A DNA stretch of 64,000 bases from Streptomyces showdoensis. Its GTDB lineage: Bacteria; Actinomycetota; Actinomycetes; Streptomycetales; Streptomycetaceae. The stretch spans positions 1 to 64,000 of the forward strand of contig NZ_BAAAXG010000024.1 in the NCBI RefSeq assembly GCF_039535475.1, read 5' to 3'. Positions 54,572 through 64,000 of the stretch are shown here, piece after piece (position 1 is the first letter of the stretch; the number at the start of each line of letters is the position of its first letter). The notes under the pieces are model-generated. The model was not told where the DNA came from. It searched no databases and was given only the letters and a program-made list of their open reading frames with translations. The position numbers and the translations under genes were made by a program.

Positions 54572-55756
54572 ATGAAGGCCCTGACCTGGCACGGCAGACG
54601 GGACGTGCGCGTCGAGACGGTTCCCGATCCGGTCCTCACCGATCCGACGGACGTCATCGTCGAGATCACGTCCAGCGGTCTGTGCGGATCGGACCTGCAC
54701 CTGTACGAAATCCTCGGACCGTTCCTGGAGGAAGGCGACATCCTCGGGCACGAGCCCATGGGCGTGGTGCGCGACGTCGGCCCGGAAGTGACCCGGATCG
54801 CTGTCGGAGACCGGGTCGTCGTCCCGTTCAACGTCTCGTGCGGCACCTGCCGCACCTGCGGCGAGGGACTGCACTCCCAGTGCGAGACCACCCAGGTCCA
54901 CGCCTACGGCAACGGCGCGGCCCTGTTCGGCTACACGAAGCTCTACGGCCAGGTCCCCGGCGGCCAGGCCGAGCTGATGCGGGTCCCGTTCGGCGACACC
55001 CTGCCCGTCAAGGTGCCCGACGGGCCGCCGGACGACCGCTTCGTCTTCCTCTCCGACGTCCTGCCCACCGCGTGGCAGGCCGTCCGGTACGCCGACGTCC
55101 CCCAGGGCGGCAGCCTGGTCGTCCTCGGACTCGGACCGATCGGCGACATGGCCGCCCGGATCGCCCTGCACCTCGGCGTCGGCCAGGTGATCGGCGTGGA
55201 CCTGGTGCCCGAGCGTCTGGAGCGTGCGCGGGCACGGGGCGTCACCGCGCTGAGCCTCACCGACCACGACGGGGACCTGCCCGGTACGATCCGCGAGCTC
55301 ACCGACGGCCGGGGCCCGCACGCCGTCATCGACGCCGTCGGCATGGAGGCCCACGGTTCCCCGGCCGCCGAACTCGCGCAGAAGGCCACCTCGCTCCTGC
55401 CCGGCCGACTCACCGCGGCCCTGATGCAGCGCGCCGGCGTCGACCGGCTGCACGCGCTCCACCTGGCCATCGACATCGTGCGCCGTGGCGGCACGATCTC
55501 CCTGTCCGGCGTGTACGGCGGGCAGACCGACCCCCTGCCGCTGCTCACGATGTTCGACAAGCAGATCCAGCTGCGCATGGGCCAGGCCAACGTCCACCGC
55601 TGGGTGCCCGACATCCTCCCGCTGCTCGTGGACGGCGACCCGCTCGGCGTCGACGACTTCGCCACCCATCACCTCCCGCTCGCCGAGGCGCCCCGGGCGT
55701 ACGAGATGTTCCAGAAGAAGCAGGACGGCGCCGTCAAGGTCCTCTTCCGTCCCTGA
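54572..55756 (+). CDS. Zinc-dependent alcohol dehydrogenase (MDR family)
   Basis: 394 residues. Catalytic zinc region SSGLCGSDLHLYE and GHEPMGVV; structural zinc cysteines CGTCRTCGEGLHSQC; Rossmann motif VLGLGPIGDMAARIA near 185. The family includes formaldehyde and threonine dehydrogenase-like enzymes using NAD. ATG at 54572. The SDR starts 33 bases downstream, so they probably form an operon that oxidises or reduces a common substrate. The substrate is unknown. Confidence 0.92.
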   Translation: MKALTWHGRRDVRVETVPDPVLTDPTDVIVEITSSGLCGSDLHLYEILGPFLEEGDILGHEPMGVVRDVGPEVTRIAVGDRVVVPFNVSCGTCRTCGEGLHSQCETTQVHAYGNGAALFGYTKLYGQVPGGQAELMRVPFGDTLPVKVPDGPPDDRFVFLSDVLPTAWQAVRYADVPQGGSLVVLGLGPIGDMAARIALHLGVGQVIGVDLVPERLERARARGVTALSLTDHDGDLPGTIRELTDGRGPHAVIDAVGMEAHGSPAAELAQKATSLLPGRLTAALMQRAGVDRLHALHLAIDIVRRGGTISLSGVYGGQTDPLPLLTMFDKQIQLRMGQANVHRWVPDILPLLVDGDPLGVDDFATHHLPLAEAPRAYEMFQKKQDGAVKVLFRP

Positions 55757-55788
55757 CCGCGCCGCCCGTGACACGTGGAGGCCCCGCC

Positions 55789-56766
55789 ATGGCACCGTTC
55801 TTCCGCGACCGGCCCCGGACCGGCCGTGCCGTTCCCCGCACCGCGCTGGTCACCGGTGGCTCCCGCGGTCTCGGCTGGCTCATCGCCCGCGAACTCACCG
55901 CCCGCGGCTGCCGGGTGATGCTCTGCGCCCGTGACCCGGACGAGCTGCGCCGGGCGGAGCGGCGCCTGACCGCCGACGGCGCCGAGGCGGCGTCCGTCGC
56001 CTGCGACCTCACCACGCCGGAGGCCCCCGCACGCGTGCTGGCCGCCGTGCACGAGCGGTTCGGCGCCCTGGACCTCCTCGTCAACAACGCCGGGATCATC
56101 CAGGTCGGCCCGTTCGAGGCCCTGTGCGAGCGCGACTTCCGCCAGGCCATGGAGCTCATGTTGTTCGCGCCCCTGCGACTGACCACCGCCGCGCTGCCCG
56201 ACCTGCGGGCGTCCCGGCGCGGGACGGTCGTGAACGTCACCTCGGTCGGCGGCCGTGTCCCCGCGCCCCACCTGCTTCCCTACGTGGCGGCGAAGTTCGC
56301 CGCCACCGGGCTCTCCCAGGGGCTTCGGGCGGAGCTGGCCGCCGACGGGGTCTCGGTCACCACCGTGGTCCCGGGCCTGATGCGCACCGGATCCCACACG
56401 GCGGCACGATTCCACGGCCAGGCTCCCTCCGAGTACGCGTGGTTCGCCGCCGCCGCCTCGCTTCCCCTGCTGTCCATGGACGCCGAACGCGCCGCCCGCG
56501 CGATCGTCCGCGCCGCCGAACGCGGGCGCCCCGAGCTCGTCCTCACCGCGGCGGCACGCATCGGCTCGCGCGTCCAAGGCGTGGCGCCCGCGACCACCAC
56601 CAGGCTGCTGACCCTGGCCGCGCGGCTGCTCCCGAGCTCCGACGGCGTCCCCGATCGCGACGTGCCGGGGGCGGAAGCGGCCCGTACGACGCCCCTGCCG
56701 TCCTGGGTCACCACCCTCGGGGACCGCGCCGGACAGCGATTCGGCGAACCACACGCCGGAACCTGA
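55789..56766 (+). CDS. Short-chain dehydrogenase/reductase
   Basis: 325 residues. Cofactor motif TGGSRGLGWLIA near 22, NNAGI motif VNNAGIIQVGPFE near 96, active-site residues VTSVGG and YVAAK near 164. The C-terminal 80 residues resemble SDRs that act on lipids. ATG at 55789 with GTGGAGG upstream. Follows the zinc dehydrogenase. Confidence 0.9.
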   Translation: MAPFFRDRPRTGRAVPRTALVTGGSRGLGWLIARELTARGCRVMLCARDPDELRRAERRLTADGAEAASVACDLTTPEAPARVLAAVHERFGALDLLVNNAGIIQVGPFEALCERDFRQAMELMLFAPLRLTTAALPDLRASRRGTVVNVTSVGGRVPAPHLLPYVAAKFAATGLSQGLRAELAADGVSVTTVVPGLMRTGSHTAARFHGQAPSEYAWFAAAASLPLLSMDAERAARAIVRAAERGRPELVLTAAARIGSRVQGVAPATTTRLLTLAARLLPSSDGVPDRDVPGAEAARTTPLPSWVTTLGDRAGQRFGEPHAGT

Positions 56767-56888
56767 ACGAAACGGGGACCCGAGCCCCCCCCCTCGATCG
56801 GTACCCGTCACCCGGTCCGACCCTGCTGCCCGCGCTCCGGCTGCCTCAGACCACTCTGGAGCATCGGATCCCTGCCTGACTGGGCATC

Positions 56889-57143
56889 ATGTCTGCCATG
56901 GACCTCGCAGGCGTAGCAGCCCTCGCGGCGCTCGCAGGCATTCCGGCGAGCGTACTGGTCGCGCACTGGCGAAAACTCACAGCCCTGCAACAGACTCACG
57001 CCCTGGACCAGGCAGCCCACGAGACCCCTGGCCGCCCCTTTCGGGTGTCCTACCAGAGGGTGCCCGGTCCGGCGATGACCCAGCCGGCGTCGACGGGCTT
57101 GACCCAGAAGCTCAGTGCCACCTCGATTATCTGTGCGCGGTAG
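56889..57143 (+). pseudogene. Possible N-terminal remnant of a one-helix protein
   Basis: ATG at 56889 begins a membrane-like segment (MDLAGVAALAALAGIPASVLVAHW) followed by a coiled stretch. This start is common to a Streptomyces family whose coiled-coil body follows, but here the frame runs after 50 residues into the antisense of the next gene and stops. It is probably truncated; a real 84-residue product cannot be ruled out. The 3' end overlaps the convergent gene by 94 bases. Confidence 0.35.
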
Positions 57144-57442
57144 GTGATCTCAACATAGAAATGGCTGCCGGTGTCGCCCCAGTGGAAGTCCGCGAGATTG
57201 AGTTCGCCGAGCCAGGACACATCCTGCTCCCACTCGTCGGCGGCAGGGCTTCCGCTCGCCTCGTCCTCATCGGAGCTTGCTTCGACGGACCCGGTCCACA
57301 GCGACTTGAGCACATGACGGACCGGGCTGTGGTCGATGAGCTGTCCGGCCTCATGGATTCTTCCGGCTCGGAGCAGGTCGAAGTAGCGGCGAACGACGGC
57401 TTCGGCATCCGCTTTGGCAGGGTGTTCCGTCCAGGTCCTCAC
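57050..57442 (-). CDS. Hypothetical protein, NTF2-like
   Basis: 130 residues from GTG at 57440-57442. An N-terminal helix pair (DAEAVVRRYFDLLRAGRIHEAGQLI) followed by beta-rich text (HFYVEITYRAQIIEVALSFWVKPVDAGWVIAG) is the pattern of the nuclear-transport-factor-2/SnoaL fold. The middle is acidic and Ser-rich (EASSDEDEASGSPAADEWEQ). No catalytic residues can be assigned, so the family is tentative. Confidence 0.55.
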   Translation of the reverse strand: MRTWTEHPAKADAEAVVRRYFDLLRAGRIHEAGQLIDHSPVRHVLKSLWTGSVEASSDEDEASGSPAADEWEQDVSWLGELNLADFHWGDTGSHFYVEITYRAQIIEVALSFWVKPVDAGWVIAGPGTLW

Positions 57443-57630
57443 CGCGCGATCGTACGAGTTCTCCCGTCGAGGATGAGGTACACCGTCATCGACGCGGCTC
57501 GTACTGCTTCGGCCAGCGTGGGGGCAAGGGCGGCCGGATGAGTTCGGCGGGGCCGGGCTTCGTGGTGGCCCGGCACGCCCTGCACGAGGGGCTTCACCCG
57601 GCCCGCCGAAAGCGAACGCGCGGCGCCCGG

Positions 57631-57984
57631 TCAGTCGGGCAGGGCGGGGCCGACGGGGAGCAGGTTGGTCGCTCCGGTGATGTCCAGCAGGCGGAGCATC
57701 TGGTGGCTGGGCACCGCGAGCCGCAGGATGCGGCCGGTGCGCCGCGCCTTCTCGGCCGCGGCCAGCAGCACGTTGAGCCCGGAGGAGTCGCAGAAGGAGG
57801 AGTTCCTCAAGTCGACGACCACCTCCGCCGATTCCGGCGCCCCGGCGAGGGCCTCGTCGAGGGCCGCGCGCCAGCGCGGCACGTGATGGATGTCCATGTC
57901 TCCGTGGATGTCGACGCGGACGATGGGGCGGGCGGGGGAGCCGGTCCCGGTCCGGGGTTCCGTGGCCTTCGTGGGGGTATCCAT
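57631..57984 (-). CDS. STAS-domain anti-anti-sigma protein
   Basis: About 117 residues from ATG at 57982-57984. STAS fold with VRVDIHGDMDIHHVPRWRAAL and phosphoacceptor loop VVVDLRNSSFCDSSGLNVLL (Asp-Ser-Ser at about 75-77). Closest in type to SpoIIAA/RsbV. It is the first of three STAS-type genes in this 1.6 kb block, all on the minus strand, with no anti-sigma kinase nearby. Confidence 0.88.
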   Translation of the reverse strand: MDTPTKATEPRTGTGSPARPIVRVDIHGDMDIHHVPRWRAALDEALAGAPESAEVVVDLRNSSFCDSSGLNVLLAAAEKARRTGRILRLAVPSHQMLRLLDITGATNLLPVGPALPD

Positions 57985-58540
57985 GGTGCACACCTTCTCC
58001 GTACCTGGCCCCTGCCCCGGGCCGGCCCGCGCATGCGCCCGCGTGCCCGGTCACGGAGCGCGGTGGGAGGCCCACCGCCGGCATCGGCGCACGGCGAGGA
58101 CGGCCGGCCCGGCCGCAAGGGTTTCGTGGGCGGACAGTCTGACTTCGTCGATGAGGACACGCCTCCCGCCGGGTGCCTGCGCCGGGGCACGCGGTGGGGT
58201 CGCTGGCCGGCGGCGGGGGGCGAGCGCCCGGCACGGGCCTGGGCAGTCGCGCGGTGCCCGGAGAAGTGCCGGACGGCGTGCCGGGGGGTGGCGTCGTGGA
58301 AGGGGCGCGGGCGCCAGGGCGGAGTTCTCGGCCCCGGCGGAGCAGCCCGACGGTCCGGTGGGCGTGGTCACGCCCGCGGCCTGGGGCCGGCGGGGCGTCA
58401 GGACGAGGAACGTGGCGTCGACGGCCGGCAGTTCGGGCCGCCGGTCCTGGAGAGCGGCGGGCGGGAGGTCGGTCAGCGCGATCCGTGCGGCGTACGCACG
58501 CGGCCCGGTCGACTGCGGACCGGTACCGCCCTGGGCGCGG
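57985..58540. other. Gene-poor gap between STAS genes
   Basis: A 556-base stretch. An Arg/Pro-rich minus-strand frame continues upstream from 58371 and has some protein-like text (AARIALTDLPPAALQDRRPELPAVDATFLVLTPRR, LIDEVRLSAHETLAAG), but it has no credible start or family. I do not call a gene. The right end adjoins the 58541 STAS stop. Confidence 0.5.
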
Positions 58541-58924
58541 TCACGGCCCCAGGAGGTGGAAGACGCGGTCGGTGCCGGTGAGTTTGAACAGCTGGTCCAG
58601 GTGGCGGGGCAGGGACCCGGTGAGGACGAGCCGACCGGTGTTGTGCGTGCGTAGGAGCACGTTGAGGAAGCTGGAGTCGCCGAAGGTGACCCCGCTCAGG
58701 TCGAGGAGGAGGCGGGTGGCGCCGTCGCCGCGCGTGTCGGTGATCGCCCGTTCCAGGCAGGCGACGGACTCCCGGTCGAACTCGCCGTCGGCCTGGAGCC
58801 GGGCGGTACCGTCGGCCCGTACGGGTTCGCGGAAGACGCCCGCGTCACGGGGCGCGCTGTAGAAGTAGTGGCCGTCGGACGTGACGGTGTAGGTGACCTC
58901 GTCGGTGCGGTCGCCGCTCGTCAT
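58541..58924 (-). CDS. STAS-domain protein, paralogue of 18700
   Basis: 127 residues. Aligns along its full length with the protein at 18700-19086: shared GHYFYSAPRDAGVFREP leader, LDLSGVTFGDSSFLNVLLRTH phosphoacceptor loop and SLPRHLDQLFKLTGTDRVF end. ATG at 58922-58924 overlaps the stop of the preceding STAS-like gene (ATGA). The two copies lie 40 kb apart and probably arose by duplication. Confidence 0.88.
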   Translation of the reverse strand: MTSGDRTDEVTYTVTSDGHYFYSAPRDAGVFREPVRADGTARLQADGEFDRESVACLERAITDTRGDGATRLLLDLSGVTFGDSSFLNVLLRTHNTGRLVLTGSLPRHLDQLFKLTGTDRVFHLLGP

Positions 58925-59220
58925 GACGATCCACCTCCCTGTGAGGAAAGGCCCGCCACGGCCGCCGGGGGCAGCCAGGGGCGGTCGGTGATCGTCAACG
59001 GCACGCCCAGGCCCTCGCAGAGCCGTCGCAGGCGCGCGAGGACGCTCAGGGACGCGGGACTGGCGGGGCCGTGGCACAGGTGCAGACGGACGCCGAGCGG
59101 CCGGTGGGCGGCGACCAGCTCCTGCACGAGCTGGACGGCGGCGGCACGGCTGGGGATGTCGAGATCGGCCGGAAGGCTCAAGGCCAGAACCCGGCCCCGG
59201 ACGGTGTGCTCCACAGGCAT
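58921..59220 (-). CDS. STAS-like protein
   Basis: About 99 residues from ATG at 59218-59220. Layout follows STAS proteins (VRGRVLALSLPADLDIPSRAAAVQLVQELV, then a helix LARLRRLCEGLGVPLTITDR), but the phosphoacceptor Asp-Ser is replaced by PASPASLSVLARL, so a serine may remain without the usual Asp. Coupled by ATGA to the next STAS gene. Possibly a non-phosphorylatable partner. Confidence 0.6.
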   Translation of the reverse strand: MPVEHTVRGRVLALSLPADLDIPSRAAAVQLVQELVAAHRPLGVRLHLCHGPASPASLSVLARLRRLCEGLGVPLTITDRPWLPPAAVAGLSSQGGGSS

Positions 59221-59659
59221 GAGGGGCTGCTTCCACCGGGCCGGCACGCACCGTCACCAGGCCGGACAAGGGCACGGTGCGGGCCGGGAGAGTGACGTTG
59301 CGTCGAATTCAGATGGTGACGGGGGCCGCCACGGATGACGTCAACGACCTGAGCCGGGAGGACAAGGAGTCCCGGCCGTTCGGCGAGCGGAAGAACCAAC
59401 CCTCCGGGCTGGAGTGAAGCGCACCCCAGTGCGCGTCCACTCACCTTCTGGCACTTCCCACGGTACGCCTTTGCCCGGCAGAGGAAACACGAGGCACCTC
59501 GCGCCGCCCCGCGCCGGGCGCAGCCGTTCGCTCCGCCGACGCGTCGAGGCATCCGCGGGTTCCCGCTGACGGCGGTGGCGCTTCGGCGCCCGTCCCGCGC
59601 CGCCGGCCGGGCGGCCGCGGGGTACGGGCGCCCCGGCTACCCGGAGGAGACGGTCATGG
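59221..59659. other. Intergenic gap between STAS-like gene and phosphoketolase
   Basis: A 439-base gap downstream of the phosphoketolase stop. Open frames on both strands are Arg/Pro-rich shadows. No terminator hairpin or gene was recognised; the left end must contain the promoter of the STAS pair. Confidence 0.45.
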
Positions 59660-62086
59660 TCACGTGACCTCCGGATCCGTACCGTCCGCAGGTCCCCGGC
59701 TCGGGCGCCACCGCCACTCGGCGACCTCGGGCAGATCGGCGCCGTGCTCGCGGATCCACGCGTGGTGGACGGTGCGCCGATCGGCCATGTGCTGCCGGAC
59801 GGCGGCCGCGCGGACGGCGAGGCCGGGAACACGGTCGATGACGTCCATCACGAGCCGGAACCGGTCGACGTCGTTGCGGACCACCATGTCGAAGGGAGTG
59901 GTCGTGGTACCGGACTCCTTGTAGCCGCGAACGTGGAGCTGCCGGTGGCCGGACCGGCGGTAGGTCAGCCGGTGGATGAGCCAGGGGTAGCCGTGGTACG
60001 CGAAGACCACGGGCCTGTCCGGGGTGAACAGCCCGTCGTAGGCGAGATCGGTCATGCCGTGGGGGTGCTCCTCGTGCGGGAGGAGGGTGGTCAGGTCGAC
60101 GACGTTGACCACGCGTACGGCGAGCGACGGCAGGTGTTCCCGCAACAGCTGTGCGGCGGCCAGGACCTCCTGGGTGGGCACGTCACCGGCACAGGCGAGC
60201 ACCACATCCGGTCCGCCTCCGTGCTCCGTGCCCGCCCAGTCCCAGATGCCGGCTCCGCGCGCGCAGTGCGCTCGGGCGTCGTCCAGCGACAGCCAGTCGG
60301 GGCAGGGCTGCTTCCCGGCCACGATCACGTTGACCTGGTCACGGCTGCGCAGCGCCTGGTCGGCGACGGCGAGAAGGGTGTTGGCGTCCGGAGGGAGAAA
60401 GACGCGGACCACCTCGGGGCTCTTGTTCAGGACGTGGTCGACGAAGCCCGGATCCTGGTGGGAGAAGCCGTTGTGGTCCTGTCGCCAGACATGGGAGGTG
60501 AGCAGATAGGTGAGGGAGGGCACGGGCGCGCGCCACGGCAGCCGGCTCGCCGTCCGCAGCCACTTGATGTGCTGGTTGACCATCGAGTCGACGATGTGGA
60601 CGAACGCTTCGTAGCAGGAGTACAGGCCGTGTCGTCCGGTGAGCAGGTACCCCTCCAGCCACCCCTGGCAGAGGTGCTCGGACAGCACCTCCATCACCCG
60701 GCCGTGCCGGTCCAGATGCTCGTCGGTGCCCAGAACGGCAGCCTGCCACGCCTTGCCGGTGGCGCCGTAGACGTCCTGGAGCCGGTTGGAGGCCGTCTCG
60801 TCCGGGCCGAAGAGCCGGAAGTCCCTCCGGGAGCGGGTCGCCCGCATGAGCACTTCGAGGAGACCGCCGAGGACCCGGGTGGGTTCGTGCAGGCTCGCGC
60901 CCGGGGAGACGACGGACACCGCATGGTCCTCCAGCGGCGGGACCGGCAGCTCTCGGGTGAGCAGGCCCCCGTTGGCGTACGGTGTGGCCCCCAGGCGCGC
61001 GGTGCCGCGCGGAACACAGGCCAGGACGTCCGCGACGGGCCGTCCGTCCGCGTCGAACAGCTCCTGCGGCCGGTACGAGCGCAGCCACCGCTCCAGCAGC
61101 CGCAGGTGCTCCGGGTTCTCGCGGACCTCCGCGAGGGGGACCTGGTGGGCGCGCCAGGTGCCTTCGACGGGCTGGCCGTCCACCTCCGCCGGGCCGGTCC
61201 ATCCCTTCGGGGTGCGCAGGACGATCAGCGGCCAGCGCGCCCGCTCGGTGACCCCTTCCTCCCGGGCGGCCCGCTGGGTCCGGGCGATCATGTCCAGGGC
61301 GCGGTCGAAGGCGGCGGCCATGGTCCGGTGGACCCGGGCGGGATCGTCGCCGGCCACCACGAGGGGCTCGTGGCCGTATCCCCTCAGCAGGGCCTGGAGC
61401 TCCTCCTCGGGGAGCCGGGCGAGCACCGTGGGGTTGGAGATCTTGTACCCGTTGAGGTGCAGGATCGGCAGCACGGCACCGTCGTGGACGGGGTCGAGGA
61501 ACTTGTTCGAGTGCCAGGAGGCCGCCAGCGGCCCGGTCTCCGCCTCGCCGTCGCCGATGACGCAGGCCACGACCAGCCCGGGGCGGTCGAAGGCGGCACC
61601 GTAGGCATGGGCCAGGGAGTAGCCGAGCTCGCCCCCTTCGTGGATGGAGCCGGGGACCTCGGGGGCGACATGGCTCGGAACCCCGCCGGGAAAGGAGAAC
61701 TGCCGGAAGAGCCGCGCCATGCCCGCCGCGTCCCGGGACACGTCCGGATCGACCTCGCTGTAGCTGCCCTCCAGCCAGGCGTTCGCGAGGACGGACGGCC
61801 CGCCGTGCCCGGGCCCCCAGACGCACATGGCCTCCAGCTCCCGGGCCCGGATCACCCGGTTCAGATGCGTGTACACCAGGTTGAGCCCCGGTGAGGTGCC
61901 CCAGTGGCCCAGCAGCCTCGGCTTGATGTGCTCGGGCCGCAGCGGCTCGGTGAGCAGCGGGTTGGCCATGAGATAGATCTGGCCCGCCGCGAGATAGTTC
62001 GCGGCCCGCCAGTGGGCGTCGAGGGTCCGCAACTCGTCGTCGGTCACGGCTCCGGCGCCGTGCTCCGGGGGTCCTTCCGCGGCCAT
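59660..62086 (-). CDS. Xylulose-5-phosphate/fructose-6-phosphate phosphoketolase
   Basis: 808-residue thiamine diphosphate enzyme splitting xylulose 5-phosphate (and fructose 6-phosphate) into acetyl phosphate plus glyceraldehyde 3-phosphate or erythrose 4-phosphate. N-terminal domain: [32 protein letters not shown], and the ThDP region [28 protein letters not shown] at 62084-62086 has GGAGG five bases upstream; the longer frame from 62134 lacks a ribosome site. Length is typical. Catalase lies upstream on the same strand but a strong terminator separates them. Confidence 0.95.
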   Translation of the reverse strand: MAAEGPPEHGAGAVTDDELRTLDAHWRAANYLAAGQIYLMANPLLTEPLRPEHIKPRLLGHWGTSPGLNLVYTHLNRVIRARELEAMCVWGPGHGGPSVLANAWLEGSYSEVDPDVSRDAAGMARLFRQFSFPGGVPSHVAPEVPGSIHEGGELGYSLAHAYGAAFDRPGLVVACVIGDGEAETGPLAASWHSNKFLDPVHDGAVLPILHLNGYKISNPTVLARLPEEELQALLRGYGHEPLVVAGDDPARVHRTMAAAFDRALDMIARTQRAAREEGVTERARWPLIVLRTPKGWTGPAEVDGQPVEGTWRAHQVPLAEVRENPEHLRLLERWLRSYRPQELFDADGRPVADVLACVPRGTARLGATPYANGGLLTRELPVPPLEDHAVSVVSPGASLHEPTRVLGGLLEVLMRATRSRRDFRLFGPDETASNRLQDVYGATGKAWQAAVLGTDEHLDRHGRVMEVLSEHLCQGWLEGYLLTGRHGLYSCYEAFVHIVDSMVNQHIKWLRTASRLPWRAPVPSLTYLLTSHVWRQDHNGFSHQDPGFVDHVLNKSPEVVRVFLPPDANTLLAVADQALRSRDQVNVIVAGKQPCPDWLSLDDARAHCARGAGIWDWAGTEHGGGPDVVLACAGDVPTQEVLAAAQLLREHLPSLAVRVVNVVDLTTLLPHEEHPHGMTDLAYDGLFTPDRPVVFAYHGYPWLIHRLTYRRSGHRQLHVRGYKESGTTTTPFDMVVRNDVDRFRLVMDVIDRVPGLAVRAAAVRQHMADRRTVHHAWIREHGADLPEVAEWRWRPSRGPADGTDPEVT

Positions 62087-62184
62087 GAGAGCCTCCAGGG
62101 GTGGGGCGGGGGGCTTCTTCGTATGGTCCGGCACCGGTCAGGCCGGGGCTGACGACCAGAGCACCCCGCTGTGGGCCCCGGAGA

Positions 62185-62212
62185 GCGTGCGCGTCCTCGA
62201 GGACGCGCACGC
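62185..62212. terminator. 28-base perfect palindrome
   Basis: A perfect 28-base inverted repeat (GCGTGCGCGTCCTC and its complement, no loop) lies 65 bases past the catalase stop and 99 bases before the phosphoketolase start. It most likely terminates catalase transcription; as an unlooped perfect palindrome it could also bind a dimeric regulator. Confidence 0.7.
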
Positions 62213-62276
62213 CACTCCGACCCGGCGTGCGGCATTCCCGTACCGTGCCGACTTCCTACCTGCTCCGGGCGCGGGA

Positions 62277-63737
62277 CTACGCGGCCCGTCCGGCCCGCAC
62301 GCCGTCGGCGACGCGCCGGCCGATGCCGGGGTCGATGTGGGTCCAGTACGTGAACGCGCGCTCCAGGACCGGTTCGCTCACGCCGTCCAGGAGGTGGCCG
62401 ACCACGTTGTCCACGAGCCGGTCGCGCGCCGCGTCGTCGAGGACCTCGCGGACGAGGGTGCCCGCCTGGCCCCAGTCGTCGTCCTCGGGGTGCGCGACGT
62501 ACGCCGCTCGGGTGATCTCCCCTTCCACGGACCAGCTCGGCGGGTTGCCGTGGTGCTCGGTGTCAGCGGCGGGACCGCCCTTGGAGTTCGGGGCGTAGAC
62601 CGGGTCCGAGCTCGTGCGATAGGCCATCGCGCCGTCCTTCGAATACGTGTGGACGTCGACGACCGGAGCGTTCACCGGAAGCTGCTGGTAATTGGTGCCG
62701 ATGCGGGCCCGGTGGGCGTCCGCGTAGGAGAAGAGCCGGGCCAGCAGCATCCGGTCCGGGCTCGGACCGATCCCGGGGACGAAGTTGTTCGGCTGGAACG
62801 CCGCCTGCTCGATCTGGGCGTGGTTGTCGGTGGGGTTGCGGTCCAGCGTCATCCGGCCCACCGGGATGAGCGGGTAGTCGCCGTGCGGCCACACCTTGGT
62901 CAGGTCGAACGGGTTGAACCGGTAGCCCGCCGCGTCCTCGTACGGCATGACCTGCACGTGCAGGGTCCAGGACGGGAAGTCGCCGTCCCGGATGTGCTCG
63001 AACAGGTCCCGCACGTGGCAGTCGGTGTCGACGCCCGCCATGCGGTCGGCCTCGGCCTGGGTGAGGAACTCGACGCCCTGGTCCGTCTTGAAGTGGTACT
63101 TCACCCAGAAACGCTCACCGGCGGCGTTGATCCACATGTACGTGTGCGAGGTGTAGCCGTTCATGTGCCGCCAGGTCCGGGGCACGCCGCGGTCGCCCAT
63201 CAGCCAGGTGACCTGGTGCGCGGACTCGGGGGAGAGCGTCCAGAAGTCCCACTGCATGTCGTGGTCGCGCAGGTTGCTGTCCGCGCGGCGCTTCTGGGAC
63301 CGGATGAAGTGCTGGAACTTCATCGGATCCTTGACGAAGAACACGGGCGTGTTGTTGCCGACCATGTCGTAATTGCCTTCGGACGTGTAGAACTTCACCG
63401 CGAACCCACGCGGATCCCGCCACGTGTCCGGGCTCCCGCGCTCACCGGCCACCGTGGAGAAGCGGGCCACCAGGTCGGTGCGCGCCCCCGGCTGGAACAA
63501 CGCGGCCCTGGTGTAGCGGCTGACGTCGTGCGTGACCTCGAACCGCCCGAACGCCCCACTGCCCTTCGCGTGCGGCTGGCGCTCCGGGATGCGCTCCCGG
63601 TTGAACTGCGCCATCTGCTCGATCAGATAGGCGTCCTGCAGGAGAACGGGCCCCGCCGGCCCCACGGTGAGCGAATGCTCGTCGCTCTCCACCGGCGCCC
63701 CGGAGTCGGTCGTCGTCGCAGGTCGGCTCTCCGTCAT
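62277..63737 (-). CDS. Monofunctional heme catalase
   Basis: 486 residues from ATG at 63735-63737. Decomposes hydrogen peroxide. Active-site segment [22 protein letters not shown] carries the distal His. The distal Asn is in [10 protein letters not shown], and the heme-ligand Tyr is in [14 protein letters not shown]. Small-subunit clade catalase by length. Phosphoketolase lies downstream on the same strand, 191 bases away and beyond the palindrome. Upstream no regulator of the CatR/Fur type is visible before the window ends. Confidence 0.95.
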   Translation of the reverse strand: MTESRPATTTDSGAPVESDEHSLTVGPAGPVLLQDAYLIEQMAQFNRERIPERQPHAKGSGAFGRFEVTHDVSRYTRAALFQPGARTDLVARFSTVAGERGSPDTWRDPRGFAVKFYTSEGNYDMVGNNTPVFFVKDPMKFQHFIRSQKRRADSNLRDHDMQWDFWTLSPESAHQVTWLMGDRGVPRTWRHMNGYTSHTYMWINAAGERFWVKYHFKTDQGVEFLTQAEADRMAGVDTDCHVRDLFEHIRDGDFPSWTLHVQVMPYEDAAGYRFNPFDLTKVWPHGDYPLIPVGRMTLDRNPTDNHAQIEQAAFQPNNFVPGIGPSPDRMLLARLFSYADAHRARIGTNYQQLPVNAPVVDVHTYSKDGAMAYRTSSDPVYAPNSKGGPAADTEHHGNPPSWSVEGEITRAAYVAHPEDDDWGQAGTLVREVLDDAARDRLVDNVVGHLLDGVSEPVLERAFTYWTHIDPGIGRRVADGVRAGRAA

Positions 63738-64000
63738 CTCCACGCCCTTCGTCGTCGGCACATGCCACCTCACCACCCTGACCCCGCTCGCCTTCCCCCG
63801 CGACCCGAGAACAGTCGCCGCCCGGTCGAGCGCCCCGTCGCAAAGGAGCCGACCGCCGTGCGGGCCGGAGTCGTGGCGCTGCGGGCACGGTGCCCCGACG
63901 CCGACGCCGACGCCGACGCTCGACCGCGCGACGTACGACCGCGCGACGTACGACGGCGGGGCGCGGTCTCGGGTCGAAAGGCTCGACCTGCTGGTGACTC
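63738..64000. other. Catalase upstream region with two tandem repeats
   Basis: GACGCC is repeated about four times (63896-63920), followed by a 15-base unit CGACCGCGCGACGTA present twice in tandem (63922-63951). A plus-strand frame opens at GTG 63872 behind AAAGGAG and runs to the window end, but the text is Arg/Asp-rich and unconvincing. The catalase promoter should lie here; no hexamers were recognised. Confidence 0.45.

Noticed and set aside
58051..58371. Minus-strand frame of 106 codons between STAS genes
   Set aside because: Some protein-like text but a weak GTG start, Pro/Arg-rich body and no family; left as unassigned gap.
63872..64000. Plus-strand gene running off the window end
   Set aside because: There is a fair ribosome site, but the product is repeat-derived Asp/Ala/Arg text; not enough to call.
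1..64000. tRNA, rRNA, insertion sequences or prophage genes
   Set aside because: None recognised by eye on either strand; no transposase, integrase or tRNA-like cloverleaf was found.

Overview
The window is high-GC actinobacterial DNA, almost certainly Streptomyces. Supporting signs are the strong third-position GC bias, many GTG starts, frequent 4-base ATGA/GTGA gene overlaps, purine-rich Shine-Dalgarno sites, and families such as DUF574 methyltransferases, DUF6479 and DUF4383 proteins and STAS regulators without cognate kinases. Base 1 starts exactly on a 13-base hairpin (5-bp stem, 3-base loop). It is followed by an A-rich, hairpin-dense stretch and about 2.7 kb of GC-rich DNA with no credible gene. 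This looks like the end of a linear replicon, with a telomere that does not begin with the archetypal CCCGCGGAGCGGG. The first gene-like sequence is the tail of a truncated MFS transporter at about 3.4 kb.

Layout. 3.7-11.3 kb: carbohydrate use (secreted CBM3/GH16-like protein, GH20 hexosaminidase, ABC importer, divergent GntR/UTRA regulator). 11.4-15.3 kb: TetR regulator, two DHA2-type MFS exporters and a clear TetR operator. 15.6-19.6 kb: small membrane proteins, a methyltransferase, a STAS protein and a winged-helix regulator with an apparently leaderless promoter. 19.8-36.6 kb: a light and oxidative-stress island. It holds a decayed molybdopterin oxidoreductase, a fasciclin lipoprotein, an FeS photolyase-like protein, an SDR, an RskA/SigK-type anti-sigma/sigma pair, a second ECF sigma (LitS-like), a four-gene lipid operon (amine oxidase, DUF1365, CFA-synthase-like, DUF1295), a LitR/CarH-type MerR regulator with a B12-binding domain, ferrochelatase and a lipocalin. 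36.7-49.8 kb: carotenoid genes crtY, crtU, a Rieske protein, crtB, crtI, crtE and crtT, then another ECF sigma and two glycosyltransferases. 50-64 kb: a secreted protein, topoisomerase IB, a phosphoesterase/BON/nucleotidyltransferase operon, a zinc dehydrogenase and SDR, three STAS-type proteins, phosphoketolase and catalase.

How the genes fit together. Genes that are split in Mycobacterium tuberculosis between the sigK locus (rskA, sigK, DUF1295, ufaA1, DUF1365, amine oxidase) and the fasciclin loci mpt70/mpt83 lie together here. They are combined with a B12 photoreceptor-type regulator, a photolyase-like protein, heme synthesis and the aromatic carotenoid pathway. The simplest reading is one photo-oxidative stress programme: sensing (LitR, RskA/SigK, LitS-like), membrane lipid remodelling, carotenoid quenching, DNA repair and perhaps heme supply.

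Quality warning. At least six genes carry a single-base frameshift. Five are explained by one extra base in a short G or C run, and one lacks a base in a GGCC repeat. The pattern suggests consensus errors at least as much as gene decay. The affected genes are the GH16-like gene, the GH20 gene, DUF1365, crtB (5' end), the ECF sigma at 45.5 kb and the nucleotidyltransferase at 53.4 kb.
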